DNA of 13,891 nucleotides from CAZSPT01 sp964608895 (GTDB lineage: Bacteria; Patescibacteriota; Patescibacteriia; 2-01-FULL-39-33): the NCBI GenBank assembly GCA_964608895.1, contig CAZSPT010000023.1, forward strand, positions 1 through 13,891, in the 5' to 3' direction. The translations under genes were made by a program, and so were the position numbers. How positions within the stretch are numbered: the first letter of the stretch is position 1; each line of letters starts with the position of its first letter. This document shows positions 1-5,513 of this stretch, piece by piece. The notes under the pieces were generated by a model, which had not been told where the DNA came from, searched no databases, and was given only the letters and a program-made list of their open reading frames with translations.

Positions 1-729
1 GCGTTCGGGAGCTTCAATAATTAGGACTCCGGCCGTTAGTCCGGCGATGATTCGGTTTCGGGCCGGAAAAGTTTTTTGGCTTGGCGGGAAATTTGGAGGA
101 TATTCCGAAATCAGGCAGCCGCCGGCAGCGATGATTTTTTCAGCCAGGCCGAGGTTTTTTTTGGGATAAATTTTTTGGCGACTGAGTCCCGATCCTAGGA
201 CGGCGGCGGTTCGGCCGCCGGCCCGAAGGCAGGCCTGATGGGCGACAGTGTCAATACCCAAAGCAAGTCCGGAAACAATCGTTAATCCGGCTCGGACGAG
301 TTCTTCGGTTAATTTAGCGGCTTGGCGCTCGCCGTAATTTGAGGATTTTCTGGTTCCGACGACCGCCAGACTCGGATAATTTAGACATTCCGGCGAACCT
401 TGATAGTAGAGAAGAAAAGGTGGTTGATAGATTTGTTTCAGCCGGATCGGATACTGACGGTCAAAAAATGTTAAAAAGTTTATTTTTTCTTCAGCCAGTT
501 TTTTTTGATATTTTTCAAGATTGATTTTTGTTTTAATAGCGGCTAGTTCGGCGGCGGTTTTTTTCTCAAGGCCGGCGGCCGCCAATTTGGCCGGACCGGC
601 CAGCCAGGCCGCTTTAAGGCTGGGAAAATTCCGCTGGATTTTTTGAAATTCCAAGGGTTTTAGGATTCCGGCCGCTGAAAATCCCAGCCAATATTTTTTT
701 TCATCGGTTTTTCCGTTAAAGTCAATCAT
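1..729 (-). CDS. dprA: DNA processing protein DprA (partial, C-terminus beyond left edge)
   Basis: DprA protects incoming single-stranded DNA and loads RecA onto it during natural transformation. The visible 243 residues run in frame from ATG at 729 to base 1 without a stop, so the C-terminal part lies outside the window. The Rossmann-like core is clear: AVVGTRKSSNYG (residues 122-133), VSGLALGIDTVAH (152-164), TAAVLGSGL (174-182) and FPARNRIIAGLTAGVLIIEA (221-240), the family signature around the ssDNA-binding Arg/Asn residues. About 110 residues precede the core, as in other DprA proteins with an N-terminal helical region. There is no Shine-Dalgarno sequence before the ATG. It lies 308 bases downstream of pth on the same strand, but a plus-strand RNA gene sits between them, and I found no clear minus-strand promoter there. 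The family call is firm; its transcription is unclear. Confidence 0.95.
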   Translation of the reverse strand, partial: MIDFNGKTDEKKYWLGFSAAGILKPLEFQKIQRNFPSLKAAWLAGPAKLAAAGLEKKTAAELAAIKTKINLEKYQKKLAEEKINFLTFFDRQYPIRLKQIYQPPFLLYYQGSPECLNYPSLAVVGTRKSSNYGERQAAKLTEELVRAGLTIVSGLALGIDTVAHQACLRAGGRTAAVLGSGLSRQKIYPKKNLGLAEKIIAAGGCLISEYPPNFPPSQKTFPARNRIIAGLTAGVLIIEAPER

Positions 730-741
730 GGAAAAGAAAAT

Positions 742-770
742 TTGACAAAAAAGAAAAGGTTTGATAGGAT
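742..770 (+). promoter_or_regulatory. sigma70-type promoter of the 777-1040 RNA
   Basis: A perfect -35 TTGACA (742-747) is followed by a 17-base spacer and a -10 TAGGAT (765-770). A TG one base upstream of the -10 (762-763) adds an extended -10 element. Transcription should start near 777-780. No protein gene lies downstream on this strand, so this strong promoter appears to drive only the structured RNA. Confidence 0.8.
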
Positions 771-776
771 AGACTA

Positions 777-1040
777 CTGAAGCTTGAGTTTAGGCGGGTA
801 TTGTTCTGTCTGTTAGTTGATGATTTGGAAAATTGTTCCCCTCCTACAATTTTTCAGTTGTCACTAAATTATGGCTTTATCTTTTTTAGGTGAGGTCATA
901 TACTAACAGACAGTACTATGTTCGTTTAATTTTGGGAGCGGAAACTCGGCTTTGGCGCCTTTAGGCGAGAAGGTCTGAAAGTTGGGCGAAAGCTCCCGCC
1001 AGATTCCAAACTGTCCTAAGTTTAAGGGGCAGTTTTTTTA
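777..1040 (+). ncRNA. Putative free-standing structured noncoding RNA, family unknown
   Basis: No protein gene explains this 308-base gap, but a promoter (742-770) and an intrinsic terminator (1008-1039) bracket a sequence that folds by hand into one closed structure. A closing helix pairs 786-798 with 995-1006 around one bulged A (792). Arm A pairs 799-817 with 902-920 at 17 of 19 positions, including 12 perfect pairs (806-817/902-913), continues as 820-826/893-899, and splits into hairpin 827-836/846-855 and helix 862-868/885-892. The first hairpin presents a pyrimidine loop UCCCCUCCU (837-845). Arm B uses 943-946/980-983, 948-953/970-975 and 956-959/964-967, possibly closed by 934-939/992-997, which competes with the inner closing helix. 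I see no hallmarks of RNase P RNA, tmRNA, 6S RNA or SRP RNA. The 5' end is inferred from the promoter. What is seen is the pairing; that it is a stable RNA is inference. Confidence 0.72.
1008..1039 (+). terminator. Intrinsic terminator of the structured RNA
   Basis: The stem AAACTGTCC (1008-1016) pairs with GGGCAGTTT (1027-1035) across a short A/T loop, with one G-T wobble (1014/1029). A seven-T run spans 1033-1039. The minus strand has only three Ts after the stem, so it acts in the plus direction. Its T run overlaps the pth stop codon (1038-1040). Confidence 0.82.
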
Positions 1041-1604
1041 ATTCCAGCGGTTCATCGCCGTTTCTGGCGAATTGCCGGCGGTTTCTTCGGTTGCTTCAGC
1101 GGCCGTTTTAATCACTTGATTTATTTTCGGTTTTTGGGATAATCGGCGGTTTTCCAAAAGATAGTGTTCGGCCGGTTGATTCTCGGTTTTTGGGGTTTTA
1201 ACCCCAATTTTTATTTGGACGAAATTTTGGGATTTTAAATAATTAATAATTGATTTTATTCCATTGTGGCCGCCGGCCGAGGAATTTTTGGCAATTCTGA
1301 TTTTTCCGAGCGGCAAGTCAAGGTCGTCCCGGATGATAATAATTTCCTTTGGTTTTAATCGGTGGTATTTTTTAAGTTTTTCGACTGCTCGGCCGGAGTT
1401 GTTCATAAAGGTCAGCGGCTTGGCCAGAATTATTTTTTCCCGGCCGAGTCGGCCGGTTGAAATTTCCGATTCAAATTTTTTAGCCGGTTTGAATTTCGGC
1501 AGTCCGAGATTTTCTTGAAGTTTTTCCAAGGTGAGAAAGCCGAGGTTGTGCCAGGTTTTTTGGTATTTTTTTCCGGGATTGCCCAAACCGATAATTAATT
1601 TCAT
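1038..1604 (-). CDS. pth: Peptidyl-tRNA hydrolase
   Basis: Pth cleaves the ester bond of peptidyl-tRNAs that drop off the ribosome and so recycles tRNA. The 188 residues match the usual length. The N-terminus carries GLGNPG (6-11) and the catalytic His at 19 followed by Asn (HN). KPLTFMNNSG (62-71) contains Asn68, RDDLDLPLGK (92-101) contains Asp93, and AGGHNGIKSI (110-119) contains Asn114. These residues correspond to the catalytic His and the substrate-binding Asn/Asp of the E. coli enzyme. The ATG at 1604 shares its A with the TAA of der (TAATG), so translation is probably coupled to der and both are on one mRNA. The stop codon lies inside the U-tract region of the opposing RNA gene. The last 20 residues are polar and weakly conserved. 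The assignment is secure. Confidence 0.97.
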   Translation of the reverse strand: MKLIIGLGNPGKKYQKTWHNLGFLTLEKLQENLGLPKFKPAKKFESEISTGRLGREKIILAKPLTFMNNSGRAVEKLKKYHRLKPKEIIIIRDDLDLPLGKIRIAKNSSAGGHNGIKSIINYLKSQNFVQIKIGVKTPKTENQPAEHYLLENRRLSQKPKINQVIKTAAEATEETAGNSPETAMNRWN

Positions 1605-2938
1605 TATTGACGTTTTATTACTTCAATTTTAATCGGCAGTCCGAAAAGTTTGAATTTCAGCCGAAGGTTTTTTTGGAGGAATTTTAAATAATTGTCGCTT
1701 AAAGCCTCGGGATCGTTGATTTCCAAGGAGAACCGCGGCGAGTTGGTTTTGGTTTGGGACAGCCGGTAGAGATAAGGACGTTTTCTCCCTTTTTGCTGGG
1801 TTGGCCGGTATTTTTTCAACTGTTGTTTTAGGAATTTATTAAGTTGGCTTTCAGAAAGTTCCCGGCCGGCGGCTTGATGGACGGCCAGGACTTGATTAAG
1901 CAGTTTGGCCAGTCGGCCTTTTTCCGCTGACAGAAAAACAATCGGCGCCCACCAGAGATCCGGGAATTGGCCGCGATAGTATTTTTGGTATTCTTCCAAA
2001 GAAGTTTTTTCATCTCTTAAATCCCATTTGTTGGCGACAATAATCAGCGGTTTGTTCTCTTGGACGATTATTCGGGAGATTTTTCGGTCCTGAACGGTTA
2101 TTTCGGTCGTCAAGTCGGTTATCAATAAGACGATTTCAGCCCGGGTAATCGCTTCCAAGGTTTTTTCGGCGGCTTGGTATTCCAAACTTTTCGGAGGAAT
2201 TTTGCTTTTTTTCTTCAAGCCGGCGGTGTCAACAATTTCCAGTCGCCGGCCTTTCCAGGAAAATTCAAGATTGTGAGCTTCCCGGGTAGTGTGGGGTTGA
2301 GCAGTAACAATCATTCGGTCTTCGCCGACTAAAGCGTTGGCCAAAGTTGATTTACCAACATTGGTTTTGCCGACGATTGCCATTTTTATCTCCGGTTCCG
2401 ATCGCTCGCTCGGCGCTTTTTCCCAAGAAACCCGGCTGATTATTTGGTCTAAAAGGTCGCCGCAGCCAGAGCCGTTGGCCGCTGAAATCAGCTGCGGTTG
2501 GCCGAGATTTAATCGGTAGAGTTCTTTGGTTATTTGATATTTTGGAGAATCGGCTTTGTTGGCCGTTAGGATTATTTTATTTTTTAATTTTTTTCTGACT
2601 AATTCTTTGGCTAATTGCTTGTCGGCCGGCTGAACTCCGGTTTTTAAGTCAACCAAAAAAAGTATCACCTTGGCTCGCTTGAGAGCTTTAGTCGCTTGGT
2701 CGCTGATTTTTTGCTCAATTTCTCCGGATGATTTTTTGTCAATGTCAAGACCGCCGGTGTCGATTAAAATAAATTCCCGACCCCGCCAGCGGACTATTCC
2801 TTGGCGCCGGTCTCGGGTTGTTCCGGAAATTTTCGAAACCAAAGCTTGATTTTTTTCAGTTAGCCGGTTAAAAAGCGTTGATTTTCCGACATTTGCCCGG
2901 CCGACAATCGCTATTTCCGGCGGCTGTTTCAATTTCAT
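1604..2938 (-). CDS. der: Ribosome biogenesis GTPase Der (EngA), tandem GTPase domains
   Basis: Der is a double GTPase needed for maturation of the 50S subunit. From the chosen start the protein has 444 residues. GTPase domain 1 has P-loop GRANVGKS (13-20), DTGG (60-63) and NKAD (127-130). Domain 2 has GKTNVGKS (190-197), DTAG (237-240) and NKWD (303-306). A basic KH-like C-terminal domain ends in GLPIKIEVIKRQ. A longer reading frame begins at ATG 2974, but that codon lies inside the probable -35 box. The predicted transcription start is within a base or two of ATG 2938, so 2938 is preferred and the mRNA would be leaderless. The extra 12 residues of the long form (MSFSFFFAIIKI) match nothing in the family. 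The gene overlaps pth by one base. Confidence 0.96.
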   Translation of the reverse strand: MKLKQPPEIAIVGRANVGKSTLFNRLTEKNQALVSKISGTTRDRRQGIVRWRGREFILIDTGGLDIDKKSSGEIEQKISDQATKALKRAKVILFLVDLKTGVQPADKQLAKELVRKKLKNKIILTANKADSPKYQITKELYRLNLGQPQLISAANGSGCGDLLDQIISRVSWEKAPSERSEPEIKMAIVGKTNVGKSTLANALVGEDRMIVTAQPHTTREAHNLEFSWKGRRLEIVDTAGLKKKSKIPPKSLEYQAAEKTLEAITRAEIVLLITDLTTEITVQDRKISRIIVQENKPLIIVANKWDLRDEKTSLEEYQKYYRGQFPDLWWAPIVFLSAEKGRLAKLLNQVLAVHQAAGRELSESQLNKFLKQQLKKYRPTQQKGRKRPYLYRLSQTKTNSPRFSLEINDPEALSDNYLKFLQKNLRLKFKLFGLPIKIEVIKRQ

Positions 2939-2945
2939 GATTTTA

Positions 2946-2974
2946 ATGATAGCGAAAAAAAAAGAAAATGACAA
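2946..2974 (-). promoter_or_regulatory. Promoter of der-pth
   Basis: On the minus strand, TTGTCA (2974-2969), a 17-base spacer and TATCAT (2951-2946) form a near-consensus promoter. The start site should be near 2940-2938, directly at the der ATG. It stands back to back with the plus-strand promoter of the kinase-like gene; the two -35 boxes are 6 bases apart. Confidence 0.7.
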
Positions 2975-2980
2975 TTGTTT

Positions 2981-3009
2981 TTGTCTTAAAATTATTTTTA
3001 GGTTATAAT
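2981..3009 (+). promoter_or_regulatory. Promoter of the kinase-like gene
   Basis: TTGTCT (2981-2986), a 17-base spacer and a perfect TATAAT (3004-3009). Transcription should begin near 3016, giving a leader of about 20 bases without a Shine-Dalgarno sequence. Confidence 0.75.
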
Positions 3010-3035
3010 ATCTGAAAATCTCAAATTTCCAAATT

Positions 3036-4328
3036 ATGATTGAAAAAAAGTCGGACTTTTCGGTCAGTCCGGAAAAATCAGCCGCTTCTGAAAGCGAATT
3101 TCGGCAAAAACTTGCTGAATTAGAGGAGAAAATCGCTCAAGATCCGGAAAGCGTCCAAGAAGTTGACCGGGAATTTTTGTCATTGATTTATGAATCTTTG
3201 ATGATTGAATTCAGCCGGAAAATTAATGAAGGCAAGAATGCTTTTATTCTTGCTTTGGAGGAAAATCCTGATTTAAGGAAAGATTTTCAAAAATCGTTTG
3301 AGGTTTTTCTTGACCGGGAAGATTCTCAATTGGCGGCCGTCGTTAAATTGATAAAGATATTTAAAAGCCGCCAGGCGGCGGCTGAAGCGACCAATCAAAT
3401 CAAGGCGGCCGAGATTGTCAACAACGGCCCGGAAAAGGAATCGGTTCGGGTGCCGGAGATTTTTAATCGGAAAGTCAATGAACTTAAGCTGAGTAATCCC
3501 GAGAAGTTCCGAGACCGGCTGCGGCTTAATTTTTTCGGAGAAGAAATCAATTTTATTATTATGGAGCGGATCGCCGGAACTGATCTTTACACTTTGGCCG
3601 TTCGGGAGGCTCTAAAAGATATTATTAAGCGCGACCCGGAAGAAGGTTACGGCACTCCTCGAGAAGTAAAAATAAATTTAATCAATAAAATAATCAGTTT
3701 TAAAATTGCCCAAGATTATTATTACCCGGCTTTTTTAAGCGACGAGGAAAGAGCCCGAGTGATTAAAACGGCGACTTTTATCAGAAATCTCTCCCGAGGG
3801 CCGCTAACCGATCTTTTGGAACATTGGAATTCGCTTGCTCTGGAAGAGCAAGAGCTTTTTTCCCAAGTTTATAATCTTGAAGAAGAATTCCGGGCTTTGA
3901 GGGGAATCAAAGCGGATGAAAATTTCTCTCTTGACGATTATCTCGCCGGTTTGAACAGCCAGGAAATTCTGGAAAATTTGGTTGAAAATTATCGGGGTGA
4001 TTTTGATTCGGCGACTTTTCTTCGGAATTCTCTGAAGGGAAAAAATCTGGTTGAGCCCCGGCTTTTGGATGATTTAAGAAAAGTGATTTTTCGGCTTCAC
4101 AAAAACGGTTTTTATCACCGTGATCTCCACGAGCGGAACATAATGGTCACCGACGACGGCCGGCGGCTCTATCTGATTGATTTTGACAAGGCTAATCCCG
4201 AAGGCTCGCCGAATAGTTCCGACCAGTGGGAAAATTACCGTTCAGGAGGCGAAAATTTTGGAGTGACCGACGAAGGAATTGTTTCCAAGGACGGTCTTTT
4301 GGCGGCTGCTTGCCGGCCGTCTGATTAA
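3036..4328 (+). CDS. Divergent protein-kinase-fold protein
   Basis: This 430-residue soluble protein has the catalytic core of the kinase fold. HRDLHERN (361-368) gives the catalytic Asp363 and Asn368, and LIDFDKA (380-386) gives the metal-binding Asp382 with DFD in place of DFG, a form known from small-molecule and lipopolysaccharide kinases (WaaP/Kdo kinase-like) as well as atypical protein kinases. The hinge is probably IIMERIAGTDL (174-184). A likely nucleotide loop is NEGKNAFILAL (64-74), and a likely strand with the ATP-binding Lys is AVVKLIKIFK (101-110), followed by a helix with Glu116 or Glu126. These N-lobe matches are weaker. About 160 mainly helical, charged residues separate hinge from HRD, and only some 45 follow DFD, so the canonical Ser/Thr kinase C-lobe is missing. 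The first 60 residues are charged and helical. No signal peptide or membrane segment is seen. The substrate is unknown; activity looks possible. Confidence 0.75.
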   Translation: MIEKKSDFSVSPEKSAASESEFRQKLAELEEKIAQDPESVQEVDREFLSLIYESLMIEFSRKINEGKNAFILALEENPDLRKDFQKSFEVFLDREDSQLAAVVKLIKIFKSRQAAAEATNQIKAAEIVNNGPEKESVRVPEIFNRKVNELKLSNPEKFRDRLRLNFFGEEINFIIMERIAGTDLYTLAVREALKDIIKRDPEEGYGTPREVKINLINKIISFKIAQDYYYPAFLSDEERARVIKTATFIRNLSRGPLTDLLEHWNSLALEEQELFSQVYNLEEEFRALRGIKADENFSLDDYLAGLNSQEILENLVENYRGDFDSATFLRNSLKGKNLVEPRLLDDLRKVIFRLHKNGFYHRDLHERNIMVTDDGRRLYLIDFDKANPEGSPNSSDQWENYRSGGENFGVTDEGIVSKDGLLAAACRPSD

Positions 4329-4330
4329 AT

Positions 4331-4359
4331 AAAAAAAGCCCTGCTTTAAAGTAGGGCTT
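4331..4359 (-). terminator. Intrinsic terminator of the 55-residue gene
   Basis: AAGCCCTGC (4336-4344) pairs with GTAGGGCTT (4351-4359) around TTTAAA. The seven As at 4331-4337 read as a T run on the minus strand, so it terminates the small gene at 4361-4528. In the plus direction there is no T run, so it would stop the kinase-like mRNA poorly. Confidence 0.8.
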
Positions 4360-4360
4360 G

Positions 4361-4528
4361 TTAAAGGTCAAAAAGTTTGGCCACTTCGCTTTCTGAATAC
4401 TCTCTGGTTTCAGGATGGTTTGGTGAGCTGAAGATAATTTTTCCTTTTCGGAATTCTATTTGGCAGCCTTTGGCGGCCGCGCGTTCGGAAATTGTTCTTT
4501 TTTCCCGTTCAGTTAATTTTTTGGTCAT
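4361..4528 (-). CDS. Small protein of 55 residues, unknown function
   Basis: I do not recognise this protein. It begins MTKKLTEREKRTISERAAAK, a very charged helical stretch, continues with a probable beta hairpin (CQIEFRKGKIIFSS, 22-35), then NHPETREYSESEVAKLFDL to the stop. There is one Cys (22) and no signal peptide or membrane segment. It is called a gene because every expression signal is present: a consensus promoter (4583-4556), AAGGAG (4539-4534) 5 bases before ATG, and a terminator 1-2 bases after the stop (4359-4331). It is the only gene here with a canonical Shine-Dalgarno sequence. It converges on the kinase-like gene and is divergent from tRNA-Glu. The basic N-terminus with a hairpin would allow nucleic-acid binding, but that is a guess. 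Confidence 0.8.
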   Translation of the reverse strand: MTKKLTEREKRTISERAAAKGCQIEFRKGKIIFSSPNHPETREYSESEVAKLFDL

Positions 4529-4533
4529 AACTG

Positions 4534-4539
4534 CTCCTT
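4534..4539 (-). promoter_or_regulatory. Canonical Shine-Dalgarno sequence of the 55-residue gene
   Basis: AAGGAG on the minus strand, 5 bases upstream of the ATG at 4528. It decides the start codon and stands out because the neighbouring genes lack such a sequence. Confidence 0.85.
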
Positions 4540-4555
4540 TTTTGATTGGATTGTC

Positions 4556-4583
4556 ATTATACCAGATATTTTTATTATGTCAA
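4556..4583 (-). promoter_or_regulatory. Consensus promoter of the 55-residue gene
   Basis: A perfect -35 TTGACA (4583-4578), a 16-base spacer and a perfect -10 TATAAT (4561-4556), with TGG before the -10 as an extended element. Transcription should start near 4549, leaving a leader of about 20 bases. It is divergent from the tRNA promoter at 4608-4636. Confidence 0.85.
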
Positions 4584-4607
4584 GAGTAGTTGAAATTTAT
4601 TTGAAAA

Positions 4608-4636
4608 TTGACTTTTTTGGCTAAATTGGCTATAAT
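4608..4636 (+). promoter_or_regulatory. Promoter of the tRNA-Glu transcript
   Basis: TTGACT (4608-4613), a 17-base spacer and TATAAT (4631-4636). Initiation near 4643 would put the tRNA 5' end about 12 bases into the transcript. No other good promoter was seen before the DUF72 gene, tsaD or tsaE, so this one may serve all of them. Confidence 0.8.
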
Positions 4637-4654
4637 TTTGACTGGAGTTTATTC

Positions 4655-4729
4655 GGGGCCATCGTCTAGTGGTTAGGACATCAGGTTTTCATCCTGAAAA
4701 CCGGGGTTCGATTCCCCGTGGCCCTACCA
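4655..4729 (+). tRNA. tRNA-Glu (anticodon UUC)
   Basis: A complete 75-base cloverleaf. The acceptor strands are 4655-4661 and 4719-4725, with discriminator A4726 and an encoded CCA (4727-4729). The D stem is GTC/GAC (4664-4666/4677-4679), the anticodon stem TCAGG/CCTGA, and the loop TTTTCAT (4686-4692) places the anticodon TTC at 4688-4690. The T arm has stem CGGGG/CCCCG and loop TTCGATT. The first acceptor pair is G-U rather than G-C. The next ATG on the strand is only 18 bases after CCA, with no terminator between. Confidence 0.97.
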
Positions 4730-4747
4730 ATAAAACAACGGTTTTTA

Positions 4748-5512
4748 ATGGTTAATAAAATTTATCTCGGAACCTCGGGTTGGTCGTTTAATTGGGAAAA
4801 ATTTTTTTCCGAGCAAGTTCCAAAAACCAAGCGGTTTCAATTCTACAGCGAGCATTTTGACGCCGTTGAAATAAATTACTCTTTTTATCGGCTGCCAAAG
4901 GCCGCCACTTTGAAAAAATGGCGGGCTGAAACAGCCGGCGACTTTGTTTTCTGCCTGAAGCTTTCAAGATATCTTACTCACATCAAGCGTCTGGATTCAA
5001 TTAAAACCCCGGCCAGAAAATTTTTAAAAAGATATCGGGCGATTATTCCCAAGGCCGGACCGCTTCTGGTTCAGCTTCCGCCGAATTTGAAAAAAGATAT
5101 CGGGCTTTTAAGGAAATTTTTGGTTGATTTTCGGGCGGTTGCCAAGTCGCTTGATTTAAAAACTCCGCTGGCTTTTGAATTTCGCCATCAAAGCTGGTTT
5201 GAAGACCCTGAAGAAATTGAAAAAGTTTTGGCCGGTCGGGGGGCCGCCTGGGTGTTCGCCCATTCTTCAAAATATCCTTATCCTGAACGCCAGCCGCTCA
5301 CTTCCAAAAAATTCGCCTATTTCCGATTTCACGGACCGGGAGAATTATTCGCTTCAAAATACGGTCGGCGGCGATTGAGAAAATGGCGCGACAAGATTAT
5401 TGACTGCCGGAAAAATCGGGATGTTTATGTTTTTTTTAATAATGATTTCAAAGGATATGCCGCTCAGGACGCTCTCATTCTTAAGAAGCTTTTGAAGGAT
5501 AAGAAAAAATAA
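4748..5512 (+). CDS. DUF72 (YecE-like) family protein
   Basis: This 254-residue protein belongs to the DUF72 family, a TIM-barrel-like fold whose molecular role is not established. Family motifs are visible in order: YLGTSGWSF (6-14), EINYSFYRLP (41-50), FEFRHQSW (133-140), YFRFHGPGE (191-199) and FFNNDFKGYAAQDA (229-242). The frame stays open upstream to 4718, but that start lies inside the 3' end of tRNA-Glu, so ATG 4748 is chosen. The leader between the tRNA CCA and this ATG is 18 bases and has no Shine-Dalgarno sequence. tRNA 3' processing would therefore create the 5' end of the mRNA. The stop is one base before the tsaD ATG, suggesting an operon. No signal peptide or membrane segment. 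The family call is firm and the function is unknown. Confidence 0.92.
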   Translation: MVNKIYLGTSGWSFNWEKFFSEQVPKTKRFQFYSEHFDAVEINYSFYRLPKAATLKKWRAETAGDFVFCLKLSRYLTHIKRLDSIKTPARKFLKRYRAIIPKAGPLLVQLPPNLKKDIGLLRKFLVDFRAVAKSLDLKTPLAFEFRHQSWFEDPEEIEKVLAGRGAAWVFAHSSKYPYPERQPLTSKKFAYFRFHGPGELFASKYGRRRLRKWRDKIIDCRKNRDVYVFFNNDFKGYAAQDALILKKLLKDKKK

Positions 5513-5513
5513 T

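Noticed and set aside
820..906. Two very short reading frames inside the orphan RNA (820-867, 15 codons; 871-906, 11 codons)
   Set aside because: Neither has a ribosome-binding sequence or family resemblance, and both lie in stretches better explained by base pairing.
806..913. The 12-base inverted repeat as terminal repeats of a small mobile element
   Set aside because: No target-site duplication is seen, and the repeat fits within a longer imperfect helix bracketed by promoter and terminator.
777..1040. RNase P RNA, tmRNA, SRP RNA or 6S RNA as identity of the orphan RNA
   Set aside because: I find no RNase P core sequences, no tRNA-like ends or CCA for tmRNA, no SRP domain IV motif, and no single long duplex with a central bubble as in 6S RNA. 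A distant or reduced form remains possible.
4377..4589. A plus-strand 70-codon frame opposite the 55-residue gene
   Set aside because: It lies antisense to a gene with full expression signals, has none of its own and shows no recognisable protein features.
4718..4747. Upstream start for the DUF72 gene
   Set aside because: It lies within the T and acceptor stems of tRNA-Glu; the family N-terminus starts properly at ATG 4748.
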